From: Calycina herbarum
Lineage: Eukaryota > Ascomycota > Leotiomycetes > Helotiales > Pezizellaceae
Direction: 5' to 3'
NCBI GenBank assembly: GCA_001414485.1
Contig: LLEY01000224.1
Span: forward strand, 1-64,000
DNA: 64,000 nt
Part shown: positions 45,715-56,080 of the stretch, one piece after another
How positions within the stretch are numbered: the stretch's first letter is position 1
How the letters are laid out: the number at the start of each line of letters is the position of its first letter
Position numbers and translations under genes: made by a program
The notes under the pieces: model-generated
The model's input: the letters and a program-made list of their open reading frames with translations, nothing else
Databases searched by the model: none
What the model was told of the DNA's origin: nothing

Positions 45715-46478
45715 GATTGCGAGACTCGCTTAGTCAGCTCCCCCTCACTTTGGTCCTTCCCTCAGGAGGACTACCATCTCGGTCTCGACCTCGCGCTACC
45801 ACGGCCAGGAATCAAAACGGGAAGGCACGACTCTGGCCACGTCCAGAAAACGAATCGCGGCGGTGACTGTCAAGGCCTCCCCCCTCAGCATGACCAACAC
45901 CATGAACATCGGAATCATAAAGCAATAAATAGGTGCCCCATCGCACTCGAAAGCTATCCGCATGGTTACCACCAGAAACTTTGTGGACCCCCACCGCTTT
46001 CTGGGACTGGATGATGATTTGCTATCCCTAGGTCTGCGTGGAGATCAGCATCCTCGTCCAACATGGTGCAACAAATGTGTTTATCACGTCCTACATCAGC
46101 ATATTACAATTGAGCAACCCAGGTTCAACCAATGTCAGCCATGCTGCAGCATCACTTCCTACAATTCTTCTATGCACTCTTCTCATGCAAAGTCTCTCTA
46201 TTTCTCAGGTGTTCCCAAATCGACAAGGTACTAGAATAGGCAAGTGGTACCTTGATCTAGCAGAACCCCTCCCCTGACAGTGCAGTAGCATCTGCTTTAT
46301 CAGATGCCAAAGTAAGTGATGCAAGATATGTCTTCCTTCGGCAATTAGGCATGAGGCAAGGATCTACCCAGGCTTGGCTAAGAGATAAGTGAACTACATC
46401 TAGGTCGTCTGGGTCCTTGGAAACAGAACATGAATTGCTCGGTATAATCGCTGCAGAACACATATAGAATTCTGTTCA
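45715..46478. other. Intergenic upstream of the glycosyltransferase
   Basis: 764 bp with open but unrecognised reading frames on the plus strand (45962-46277 in two frames), possibly a decayed gene. It also holds the glycosyltransferase promoter. Confidence 0.4.
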
Positions 46479-48146
46479 ATGTCTTCCGAAAAGTCATCGC
46501 AACCCCCAGAGAACAATCCCAAGGATGGGCCTTCGGGATTGAAAAAGATCTTGTTTCTCACAAGCAGCGAATATGGTCAGGCAAATGTAATTTTGGCGGT
46601 GGCGTATGAGCTTCTTCTCCTCAAAAAATATGAAATCCATATCATGTCATTTGAGCCTTTGAAATCTCGCATTAAACTCCTCAATAAACAAGCCTCGACA
46701 GAAAAATCGCACTCGGCCGTTTTCCACACAATTCCCGGGCCAGCTGGCGTAGAAGCTCTTGGGAGAAAGAAGGAAGTTATTGGACCTTTCCCTCCCGGAA
46801 TAAAGGGGGCTTTGCAAACATATCGGGTGACCCTACCTGCGATGGCAACAGCTTGGGATGGGCCTGAATATATGGTCGGATATGAGGCTTGTCTCGAAAC
46901 TATACGATCGGTTAACCCGAATGAAATTGTTGTCGACCCCCTCCTCGATCAAGGACTTCAAGCTTGTCAATCTGCATCACGAAAATATATTGTTCTCAGC
47001 CCAAATACTTTCCAGGAAATATTGCGCAAGCAGCAACCATTTTTCTCACAGCTATGTACATATCCCGCGTACGTATATATACCTCAAGACTTTCGAAGAC
47101 TATCTAACAAGCTTAGCATATCATCGGGATTTCCATACCCAGTTCCATGGTCATTATTTCCTGCAAACATCTATCTCAAATTCAGTATACTCTGGATTCT
47201 CATAACGTCTCCGAAGATGAAAGAAATGATGAACCACCGAAAATCACAAAAACTCCCCGCACTTCCCCCGATATTCAATCCCTGGCAGAAGGAGAACCAC
47301 TATCTAGTACCATCTATACCAGAAACCGATTTCCCTTGCAAGCTCGAGCCAAATGTCACGCCGTGTGGTCCAATCCTTCTCCCTGTATCACCAGTATCAG
47401 AGGTTGACCCAGAACTAGAGAGCTGGCTCGAACAAGGTCCGACAGTTCTCATCAATTTGGGATCTCATATAAGAATGGATGGCCACATGGCACGGGAATT
47501 TGCCGTTGGACTGAAAGTTTTACTCGAACGTCGGCCCAAAATCCAGATCTTATGGAAAATCAAGACGTCCGGGGGGTTGTCACTACCAGTGAAAGAATCC
47601 AGAACCCAAAATTCGAAAACTCCAGATATGGACGATGATGTGTTTTTGACGGGTGCATTGGATGCTATTGCTGCTGAGATTGGGTCCGGAAGAGTCAAGG
47701 TGTTAGAGTGGTTATCGGTGGACCCGCTGGCTGTACTTCAAACTGGTCATGTCGTGTGCTCAGTTCACCACGGAGGGTCGAATTCGTTCCATGAAGCACT
47801 CAGGTAAGGAATCTTTCTTCCCCCAATAAATCGAGCTCATTCTAACAACCATTTCAGTGTCGGTGTTCCGCAAATTGTTCTCCCTTGTTGGCTGGACACT
47901 TTCGAATTTGCGAATCGGGTCGAGTACCTTGGCATTGGTGTATATGCTAGTAAAACCGCAGCTCCAAGGGTCGATGCATGGGAGTTGTCAAGAGCTCTGA
48001 TGAAAGTTCTTGGTGATGGGGATGAAGCAGTTCAGATGAACGAGAAAGCCAAGGAGCTTGCTGCGATTTGTGGGAAAGTTGGTGGTCGAGTGAAAGCTTG
48101 TGCGACGATTATCTCGATTTTAGAGAATGGTTTGAGGGAGTTTTGA
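46479..48146 (+). CDS. UDP-glycosyltransferase, GT1-like
   Basis: Exons 46479-47803 and 47858-48146 (54-nt intron, phase 2) give 537 residues. The N-terminal acceptor domain begins with KKILFLTSSEYGQANVILAV, the usual first beta-strand and loop. The C-terminal donor domain has PTVLINLGSHIRMDGH (strand before the UDP site), RVKVLEWLSVDPLAVLQ and the PSPG-like VHHGGSNSFHEALSVGVPQI followed by VLPCWLDTFEFANRVEYLGI. The His-His-Gly-Gly and the W/D/x/Q-like region fit sugar-nucleotide binding. A hydrophobic stretch (YLKFSILWILIT, about residue 245) may bind lipid or membrane. Probably glycosylates a sterol or small lipophilic molecule or toxin; acceptor unknown. Confidence 0.82.
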
Positions 48147-48621
48147 GTCTGATAATATATCATTTTATTGCTTATCTCACTTCCAAAATAGGGAGTCAAA
48201 GTTGAGTTAGGCAGAATTATTTTTTCTTTCGCGGTGTTCATGACATCTTTGACCTGTGATGATAATACTTAAAGTGTCTAAAAAGAATGATTTTGCTTTC
48301 TAGTCCGCCTTGTGGGCTGAGAACTGAAGACCCAAGCTTTCTCAAAAAATCCCCAACTTGAATTTCGGATCAATTACTTTGGGAAAAGGGGGTTTGAATT
48401 TTAAATACCACGGTAATTGATAGATAAGGCGAACATTTTCAAATTGCGACGGCTATCTAAGATAACCTGGGCTATATATTGACAAGCTTCTCATATGCCT
48501 TGCAATCAACCAGAAACCTCAAGGGAGTTGTTTCCGACGCTTGTCCAGTCGCTGGCTGTGTGTGCTGCTTTTTGTGGAATCGATTTCGAGTGTTGCTGGA
48601 ACTATTAATACAGAACCAATT
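48147..48621. other. Convergent intergenic region
   Basis: Between the glycosyltransferase stop and the stop of the minus-strand unknown gene. No gene seen. Confidence 0.5.
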
Positions 48622-49747
48622 TTATGTAGGAGAAGACTTACAAGGAACATCTGCAGTGGTGTATTCAGTAGGGTTGTCGTCTAGATGGTCATGAGACCGT
48701 TTGAGTGTAGTGGACTTTGAATCTGGAAAACATTAGGAACCTGATAAGGGGGAAAGCAGCAGAACGCGATATACCATTTGTGGAAGTCGAGTCTTCGACA
48801 GGTAAAGGATTATCCTTACGACCTGGCTTGTCGTCAAGCCATTGCTGAACATCCCTCCCTTGGTCCCCAAGTTCAATATAATGCATCAGCTCCGCACGTT
48901 GTTCCGCCGTCATTGTGTGTACACCCGAACGCAAAATCAATTTCGCGTCGTAGAAAGCTTTGAATCTGTCCTTGGTAGCCTCCCCCTCGATTTGTGACAC
49001 CCAGCGTGCCCACGAAAGTTTATGGTTGGGACGCGAAGTGAAGGGACTGGGTCGGTTGTAAAATGCTAGAGACTATTGTTTGAAAAAGAACAAGAGTCAG
49101 CCTTGCTTCGGAGGGGAAAAAAGGATATAAAAGAGTCGCCCTAAATTTCGCTGAACTGATTAAGGTGCAAGTGTTACCTACTGACTGAAGTCTGGCCTTC
49201 TGATTCTTGAGCCCCTCACGAATCTTCTTGTCCAACATAACCCGAATTGCAGCATTATATTGAGGATTCAAGAACTCTAGATCTTCCAAAATCCGATGAT
49301 ATCTTGTAAGCACTTCGAGGTTTCTCGTATTGGTAGAAAACCCGAATTCCATTTGTATATAGTTGAGCTTGGCGAGATGCGAGGGGCTCAAATGCATGCG
49401 TTGCCTTTGCATGATGAGCAAAAGAGGCATTCTATCGATTGAATGTAATCTTTCGTCGTCTAGAATCCAAAATGTTTCTCTGTAAGACGGATAAGGTCTG
49501 CCTCATGCATCGAGTGATAGGGAACACGAAACCAAGCAGACGAGTTCTCGTCTCTCACATGTTGTTCGATACCGTTTGCCAGCTCTTCGTAGTTTCGGAA
49601 GTTTGAGTTGAAGGCTCGTTCCGGTGTGGTAGATATCTTGTAGATACCTATCGCATTGGATTCGAAATCCTCAATAGGTGGAGGAGCACACCGCTGAAAT
49701 GATGTATAGGGTTTGATCCGGATAGAACTCAATGATTTCGGCGGCAT
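48622..49747 (-). CDS. Fungal protein of unknown function, apparent 1-nt frameshift
   Basis: Exons 49747-49178, 49065-48775 and 48722-48622, with introns 48723-48774 and 49066-49177. The frame is open from MPPKSLSSIRIKPYTSF to ADLIRLTEKHFGF then stops, while an equally protein-like frame takes up at once: WILDDERLHSIDRMPLLLIM, SPSHLAKLNYIQMEFGFST, TRYHRILEDLEFLNPQYNAA, LSWARWVSQIEGEATKDRFK, GVHTMTAEQRAELMHYIELG. One extra base in the A4 run at 49469-49472 would join them, and the sum of exons then becomes a multiple of three (about 320 residues). No intron with the required length and phase fits. No domain known; basic and helical, without membrane segments. Start context is ordinary. Confidence 0.6.
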
Positions 49748-51286
49748 GTTGCGAGATAGAAAGCGAGTGGAAATAGGATGCTGTTATGATCAGAGATGGA
49801 ACTAATAGATGCAAACTACAAAGTTGAGCGAGAATGTAGAAAAGAATGTATCTCACCGCCAAGTTGGCAGAAAAAGTGAAGTTTAGTAAAAAATATACTC
49901 AAGTATTCGACCTTTGACAATGTTTTTTTCATGTGACTTCGCCTTTGTTATTTAGCTACTTATCAAGAAACTCCAGTTATCCGAGAGTTGATACGTATAA
50001 GATATATAAATCGATAAAATATATTTGGGAAAATTTTGCTCCAAGACTATATCTTCTCTTGTATGTCTCCCTGTTCTCATCTTAAAATTTTAATCAGCCC
50101 CTAACTCGTCCACAGAGTTACTAGCTACAGAAACCAAGGTGGACTCGTTCTTAGCGAAACATTAGCATTTACATCGAGCCACAAGAAACAATTATGAGAA
50201 CCAAAACCAAGAAAACTGAAACCCATCGAAGCAGGCTCCTTCAAGTCACATGCGTAATATGTAGATATATCTATGGTCGCTGCATCGATGTTACTATCGC
50301 GCCATCGAGTATGGTTTTATTTGCTCAAGTTGAGAAACAAGGTTGGGAGCTGGGCTTGGGCTCACAAATGATCTGGCTTACAATCCGTCGAAGGTGAATG
50401 TCAACAACAGAATTAAGCCGCTCGTATACCAGAATCGATTCAGATACGGCATGTAGTACTAATTTGACTAATTTGTTATTCGTAGACATTTGAAAGTTTC
50501 ATACGTGTAATAGGTAAGGTTTGTAGACAAAGCAAACTCTAAAAAATAACTCCTCGTTTATTTATAGCTTAGCGTATAGAACTCGTAGACCTTTCAGGCA
50601 TAGCAGAGAGCTACAAAAAAAAAAGCATTCATTCGATAACCGTGCACAGACCATACAGAGACAGAGGCGGAAGACTAAAGCTCAACTCCACATCTCGCTA
50701 AATCTCAAATATAAAAAAAAGCAAAAAAAAAGTTGTGGTGCCCGAGTATTGTACGATCCCATATATGCACCATTGCATGGGACGAACGGTGACTGCTAAA
50801 CCAAGAACTGGTCGCTCGTTCTAGTACCCCTGGCCGCTTGCGTAACCTCCGAGGAAGTGTAAGTATATCGCTTTGGTTGTTCTTCACCGGAGGATTGCAC
50901 CACCATTCAGAAGGCATCGATGTTACCAACGCACCATTCGTCGTGATGTGACTTCATCACCTTTCCGAAGAAGCGACAGTAATTTTATTATTTGTGGTTA
51001 AGAATCGTTTGTGGGTTTGTGGGTGTATCCACTTTTACGGGGTATTCTCGCGTAAATGAGGTAAAGGTGAACGACACACGGGGCTTCCCAAAAACTACGG
51101 GTGCCTGGTACAGCTCAAGAGTTGTCTGAAAGTCACCTGTTCTTATGTAGACAATTAACTGGTATTCGACGTGAGTCTTAAAGACTGCTCTTTAAAGAGG
51201 AGTTACGTAAAGTCAAATTATTTGTCGCGGAATGCAGTCAGTTGTCCTCAACAGTAATGTATTGACCCAACCGTACTTTTACAATA
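49748..51286. other. Intergenic, 1.5 kb, no gene seen
   Basis: Contains the promoter of the minus-strand gene at 48622-49747 and AT-rich DNA. ORFs at 50194-50397 and 50705-50929 lack domains. A short poly-A-rich stretch is at 50710-50730. Confidence 0.45.
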
Positions 51287-51862
51287 CTATTCCTCAACCT
51301 CCATCTCCTCTCCAACCTCCTCCTCTCCACACTCATCATCTCCAACCTCCAAATCCTCCCCAACCCAAGCTCCCCCCTCTTCAACATCATCATCATCATC
51401 GGCTTCGCCGCCCTCCATTCCCTTCTCCTTCATCTCCTCCACCTCTCTTCGCGCCTTCTCCTCCTCCTCCTTTCTCTTCTTTATGGCGAGTCGCTTTCGA
51501 TTTCTGCCGCTAAGCTTTACGCGACGCTGGATTTCCTCTCTTCCTTCTCCATCCTCACCCCCTTCTCCTTCCTCGGCTCCCTTGGCCTTGGCCTCCTTCT
51601 TCTTCTGGCGATACGCTTTGTTCTTGTTTTGGCGGTACTCCTTTTTATTCTTTAAACGATGAATTAGTATGAGTTTCAACATGGCGCATACACAAGAGAT
51701 GCTTACTTTGACCACACGTGCCATTTCGCGAGACTTCTCGCTGATGGTTGGTTTGGGCGGGGCAAGGCTGTCTCGCTGCTTCTTTTCATTCCAGTTTACC
51801 TCTGGTAGCGGCGCATGGATTTCGCGGATTCTGAGGGCTCGGACAGGTTTTTTAGAAGTCAT
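51287..51862 (-). CDS. Small, highly charged protein, probably nucleolar/nuclear
   Basis: Exons 51862-51707 and 51649-51287 give 172 residues. The removed 57 nt has donor GTAAGC, an ACTAAT branch region and acceptor AAAG; it is a multiple of three with no stop, so a naive ORF keeps it as a hydrophobic, Cys-containing insert that does not fit the rest. Spliced, the protein runs from MTSKKPVRALRIREIHAPLP through a Lys/Arg-rich helix (NKKEYRQNKNKAYRQKKKEA) to RRVKLSGRNRKRLAIKKRKE and a very acidic Glu/Asp tail. Such basic-then-acidic proteins are usually nuclear and ribosome-biogenesis related; that is inference. No family recognised. Confidence 0.6.
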   Translation of the reverse strand: MTSKKPVRALRIREIHAPLPEVNWNEKKQRDSLAPPKPTISEKSREMARVVKVSISCVCAMLKLILIHRLKNKKEYRQNKNKAYRQKKKEAKAKGAEEGEGGEDGEGREEIQRRVKLSGRNRKRLAIKKRKEEEEKARREVEEMKEKGMEGGEADDDDDVEEGGAWVGEDLEVGDDECGEEEVGEEMEVEE

Positions 51863-54100
51863 TTTGTGTGTGTTTTGCTTGATGAACGGTTTGTGATATG
51901 AAGGTGTTGGCCGAAAATGGGAGCTATGTTTTTTCGATGAAGCGGTGCCAAAAAATCAAAAGCCACCAGCCCCCTCTTTAGTGAGTGAATTGCCTGGTGC
52001 ACCACAGAAGAACCGCACAAGGTGCCAGCCCTTTTGGATGGCATTAATTCAAGATCAACCTAAGATTTTATCATTTCAATGGCACTGGTTGTAATTGTCC
52101 ACTGAAGTCGTAGTGAATGTCAACAAACTGCAGATAATGACCACTTGGAACCCCGCCATACAAGTCATTGTTTTAAACTATACCGGTATACTCTTCTACT
52201 TGGTATGGTTTTATTATGAGTCTAGGACAATCAAGTTCTTTTAACAAAGTATATAGTACAATTAGAGGATAGGAAAGTGTATTAGCTTTCTAGTATTCCT
52301 GATCTCTCAATTCAATTATTCTAGACCTTTCTGAATACTTTATTCCAGTAGCTGCAAATCCATAGCTATACTCAGTGGAAATTGCTAGATTTTTTGAGTA
52401 TAGGCTTGGTAGCATAGTCTAATTGTATGAATTGTTTCAAATTTCCTAGGTAACATATTATTCTCAACACTCTTACGACGTCCGTTATTCTCAAAACGAT
52501 GTTACAAGTGGCCTTTGACAATAAAATATCTCCTTATTTTCAGATCGGCGTATCAATCTCACCAATCGAAAAGACGCAGTCTTCCACGTCCGTCAATACC
52601 AACGTAACTATCTTAAACATCGTGTGAATAGCTAACGCATACCGTAAATCTTCATAATAGAACGCTCGAGATCATAAAGTAATAAGTTGTTGTAGTCGCT
52701 ACGAAATCTGATTCCATAGAAGTCGATTAAACTACCAAAGTACCCTCTCACTTACTTCCGCAAGGGTATTCCATAATCCAATCGTCAAAGCTTCTCAATT
52801 AAGCAGAATTCACAAAGCGACTCGAGTATCGCACCAAATTTTTTATTGCCTTCCACAATTACATTTTCCCAATAACCCAACCCCGAAGCAAAAATCCATT
52901 TATGAAATATACTAGAACTGCTTTTCTCGAAACATTCCAGCCCTACCTTTATTTGTAGAGAACGGTCTAACAAAATCTCCCAAGAACCGGAAGCCTACAA
53001 AGGAATAGCCGCACGTGCATTGGAAACGGAAAATCCAAACTATGAAGACTTCTACTTCTCCCAATATCTAGACTTCACTCCTTCAATATCTTTTCCCATT
53101 CCGACAACAAGTTAAACCCCATTAGGTTGCATGGACAGAATACATTCATAATGAACTCAATTTGAAATGAAACCATCCGATATATATCTCATCTGAGCTT
53201 TACCATACATCCAAGTCTCAACAAAAGAGCCCCTTCCTTTCGTCGCTTAAAAAAAAGACCAAATTAACCCTCCTTTTTGATATCTAAGCAAATACTGTGT
53301 TTTGCAATCTAACTTCTACTCGCCACTGAAATGCGTGACTGGGGGAAGTGTCAAAGTATGTAAAACTGGGCCTTTTTGAGGCTCAATTACGTGCAAACGA
53401 GAGTTTTATGAGGGTGTCAACCATGGAATAGTGCATTTGTATTCTCGGAGTTGCTACTTCGTCAACGCACTGTGCTAAAAACAACCGAACAAGTTCGCGA
53501 TAAATTTCTCCGCCGATGTATAAGCCTTTCGCGGAAATGAGTTATATCGCCTCTAGGCTGTTCCTCAAAATCAAAAGCATAGAATCGCTAGAATTCATAA
53601 AACTTTACTCTCGCCGTGAGTCGTGAGTCAAGATTTCTTGAAAGTCATTTTGTAACCCTCGAAGTATAGTCTCAAGAGAAGAATAAACTCAAACAATCTA
53701 GAAGTAAGTAAGGACTTAATAGTAAGCACAATAACGATCTTAGAGTCGGAGTCAGTCGAAACAAGATGTCGGTCGTTCCTTCCTTAACTTGGCGGCACCT
53801 AGGCTCTACTTCATTCCTCTCCTTTCGAGTATAGTCCAGTTGTAGAAGGCTCTCCATCACTCCACACGGGTGAGTATTGAGGTCGAGGTCATGCTTGGGG
53901 TCGTTCCTTCCGTGTTTTCCCTCGTCGACCACATCGCTCCTTCCCTCCAAGTTGACGCTAAACCGACTTTCCACAAGTAAATCAAGAACCAGGGGAAGGT
54001 ACCACCCAGTAAAGAGAAGAGCAAAAACTTTGGCATATTTACACTTGCGTTTTAAGCATATCTTAGAGCACAAGTATACAACTTCAAGGAAACTGTTATA
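51863..54100. other. Gene-poor AT-rich region left of the transposon
   Basis: 2.2 kb with no accepted gene. A short minus-strand frame (52973-52785) is protein-like but isolated. The ORF at 54145-53672 (minus) begins inside the transposon TIR and continues into unique DNA, so it is an artefact of the insertion or part of an older repeat. Confidence 0.45.
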
Positions 54101-54138
54101 AGAGTTGGGGCCACAGCTCGTGGCACACCTAAGCGAGA
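54101..54138. repeat. Left terminal inverted repeat of the Tc1/mariner-like element
   Basis: 38 bp, exact reverse complement of 55395-55432. The internal edge ends ..CACCTAAGCGAGA. Preceded by the TA target duplication. Confidence 0.95.
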
Positions 54139-54319
54139 ACATCAAAACCTACACCTTATTTTTACAAATATACTATAAATCTAAATCTAATTATTTTAAC
54201 TTTAAATTAAAAACTTATATTAATGAATAGTAGCTAATCCACGTACATCAATAACGTCTTCTAATTTCTATGTTAATCTCTTAGTATATACTTGATAATT
54301 ACGTGGATCTACCAGATCC

Positions 54320-55310
54320 CAAAGCCTTTAAATCTTCTTAATTAACTCCCCCTTAGAAGTCGGTATAAAGAGCAACTTCTTTAACACTTCTTTCATCTAC
54401 TGCTAGACCTTCTTAATTACGTTTAACTCAGGTGAAGAAGGAGGCTAATTAAAGCCACGGATGTTATGTTGGAGCTTAGCTAAGCGAGCATGTCCCTTAT
54501 GTACCTTTAAACTGTCCTCTGTAAAGATATAGTCGGTACTGAGCTTATTAAATAAGGGAAAGATAACTGGCTCGAGAACTTGATCCCTATAGGCGCGGGA
54601 ATTCACCCCTCTACAGCCTTGTTCCTTCTCTAAGAAGATAAGAGGGGACTTATAATCCTAGCCGATCGTGCCCTAAATTATAACCGACACCCTCCCTAAG
54701 CGATATGTCGACCTAATATAATCTTGACACCTCTTTTCGTCTATCCGACGTGTTACCTAGACTCTCTTACTCTTTCTAAGCTTAAATATACACTCGTCCG
54801 ACTATATAACCTTCCTCTAGTCCCCCCCCCTTGGATTCGAGGCAGTATAGTTAGAGGTCCCTACCAACGGTGTTCTAGTGTAAAACTAAGACACTTTTTA
54901 GCTTGTTTCTGGGATATAAAAGGTCGAGGGCATGCTATACAGCGACGGTAGCCTACGTAGCGTAGTTCTTGTCGAATAGTACATGCTAATGCGTTAATAC
55001 CGAGGAGGTTTTGGACTTACTTGAAAGTTATATAACGAGTAGTATAATTTGTTGATATAAATCGAATAATCCGGCGTAGATCCCTCTTTCCTAGTCGCCT
55101 CCTTTGATACTGCTTCCCTTTCCATGTACGTCGACTTGTTCCGTCCTTGTAAATCCGCCTCGCAGTAGTTCTAGGAACCCCTAATTCTTTATGTATCCAC
55201 CCCCACGATTTTCCGTCGCTTCGCGCTTGTCGTACTCTAGCCCTTTTCGGTGTGTGCTAATTATTACCAGGTTCGTGTATAGGAGAGGGGGAGAGGATTC
55301 GGTCTACCAT
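54320..55310 (-). pseudogene. Tc1/mariner transposase, RIP-degraded
   Basis: Reads from ATG at 55310. An N-terminal helix-turn-helix-like region (KSWGWIHKELGVPRTTARRI) precedes the catalytic part. The first Asp motif is near 54790-54815 (..SDE), the second near 54514-54520 (ED..VHKGHAR) and the third region is PPSSPELNVIKKV near 54400-54445. The second Asp (codon 54514-54516) lies 34 codons from the position where Tc1 family members have Glu, which here is AAG (Lys), a G-to-A change. At least eight in-frame stops sit at expected Trp/Gln positions (for example in NN*HTPKR, FK*VQNLL, HRW*GP, FN*PPSS). Inactive. Confidence 0.85.
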
Positions 55311-55394
55311 TCTTAATTTAGAGAGTTTTGGATGAAAGGTTGAATTATGGTAGATTTTTGAAAAGAGAGTGTCGGAAATTAAGGTGGGGGGCAA

Positions 55395-55432
55395 TCTCGC
55401 TTAGGTGTGCCACGAGCTGTGGCCCCAACTCT
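55395..55432. repeat. Right terminal inverted repeat of the Tc1/mariner-like element
   Basis: 38 bp, exact reverse complement of 54101-54138; followed by the TA target duplication. Confidence 0.95.
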
Positions 55433-56080
55433 TACAATCTACTTCCCAGAGTAATTTATAGGTAACCTACCAATAGCAAGTCTAACGTGACAGCTAGCGG
55501 TAGGTAACCTATGAACAACACTACTCTATTTCTCGTCAACCTACAAATAGAATAGCATAAAAGAGAAAAGTTTTGAAGATGTCCGTCTAGAAAGCTAGCA
55601 TGCAACAAATCACCCCTTGGCTTCTTCAGTTCTTAAATTAACTACTTCTTTAAAGAAGGCAAGTAGTTGAGATACAACCAAATATCAATGCTAACAGAGT
55701 GTAAACTAGTCTTGCTTGGCAAGAAGACAGTTAGCTCGCTTAGTATCGTAAATCGGAGGAGAAGGGAATGTCACGTGAGCATCGGGACTGCGCCACACCC
55801 CGAACGATGGCTACTTGATGTTAGGTGCCTGGTAATTTTTCTTCGGACAAATCACCACACATAATCATGACATAATTCAGTTCATTCATAAGCCCTCTCA
55901 TCGTTCTCGGCTACCATTCCAATGCCTACAAGTCCTCCAATGCCTCCAATGCCAAAGAAAAGGAGAAGAGAAAGAATCCGAAACCCGCAGACTTCATCGC
56001 AATGCTACGCGCATCCCCCAATAACCCCTAAGCCGCACCTCATCAATAACAATAAAAACACCTCTAGAAGGAACCCCCCT
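55433..56080. other. Gap between the transposon and the LSB5-like gene
   Basis: No gene accepted. Near-palindromic ATAGGTAACCTACC (about 55458) and GGTAGGTAACCTAT (about 55499) face each other across about 25 bp and may mark another small repeat. 55922-56104 holds a short plus-strand ORF without domain. Confidence 0.4.

Larger units (their letters stand above)
54101..55432 (-). mobile_element. Tc1/mariner-like DNA transposon with perfect 38-bp TIRs
   Basis: 1332-bp element. Left end 54101-54138 starts AGAGTTGGGGCCACAGCTCG; right end 55395-55432 is its exact reverse complement over all 38 bp. Each end is flanked by TA (54099-54100 and 55433-55434), the Tc1/mariner target duplication. The interior encodes a decayed transposase on the minus strand with many TAG/TAA codons where Trp (TGG) or Gln (CAG/CAA) is expected, as RIP (C:G to T:A) would leave. 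No autonomous function can remain, but the intact ends could be mobilised in trans by a relative. Confidence 0.93.

Noticed and set aside
40454..48146. Secondary-metabolite cluster (MDR reductase, glycosyltransferase, secreted hydrolase)
   Set aside because: No polyketide synthase, NRPS, terpene cyclase, P450 or cluster regulator in the window, and large gaps and mixed strands separate the genes.
49470..49560. 79-nt intron with GTGAGA donor and CTTACAG acceptor near the frameshift at 49469
   Set aside because: Length and phase do not restore the downstream frame, and the removed stretch (ENSSAWFRVPYHS) looks coding.
53672..54145. 157-aa minus-strand ORF at the left transposon border
   Set aside because: It starts inside the TIR and has no recognised domain; the apparent reading frame was created by the insertion.
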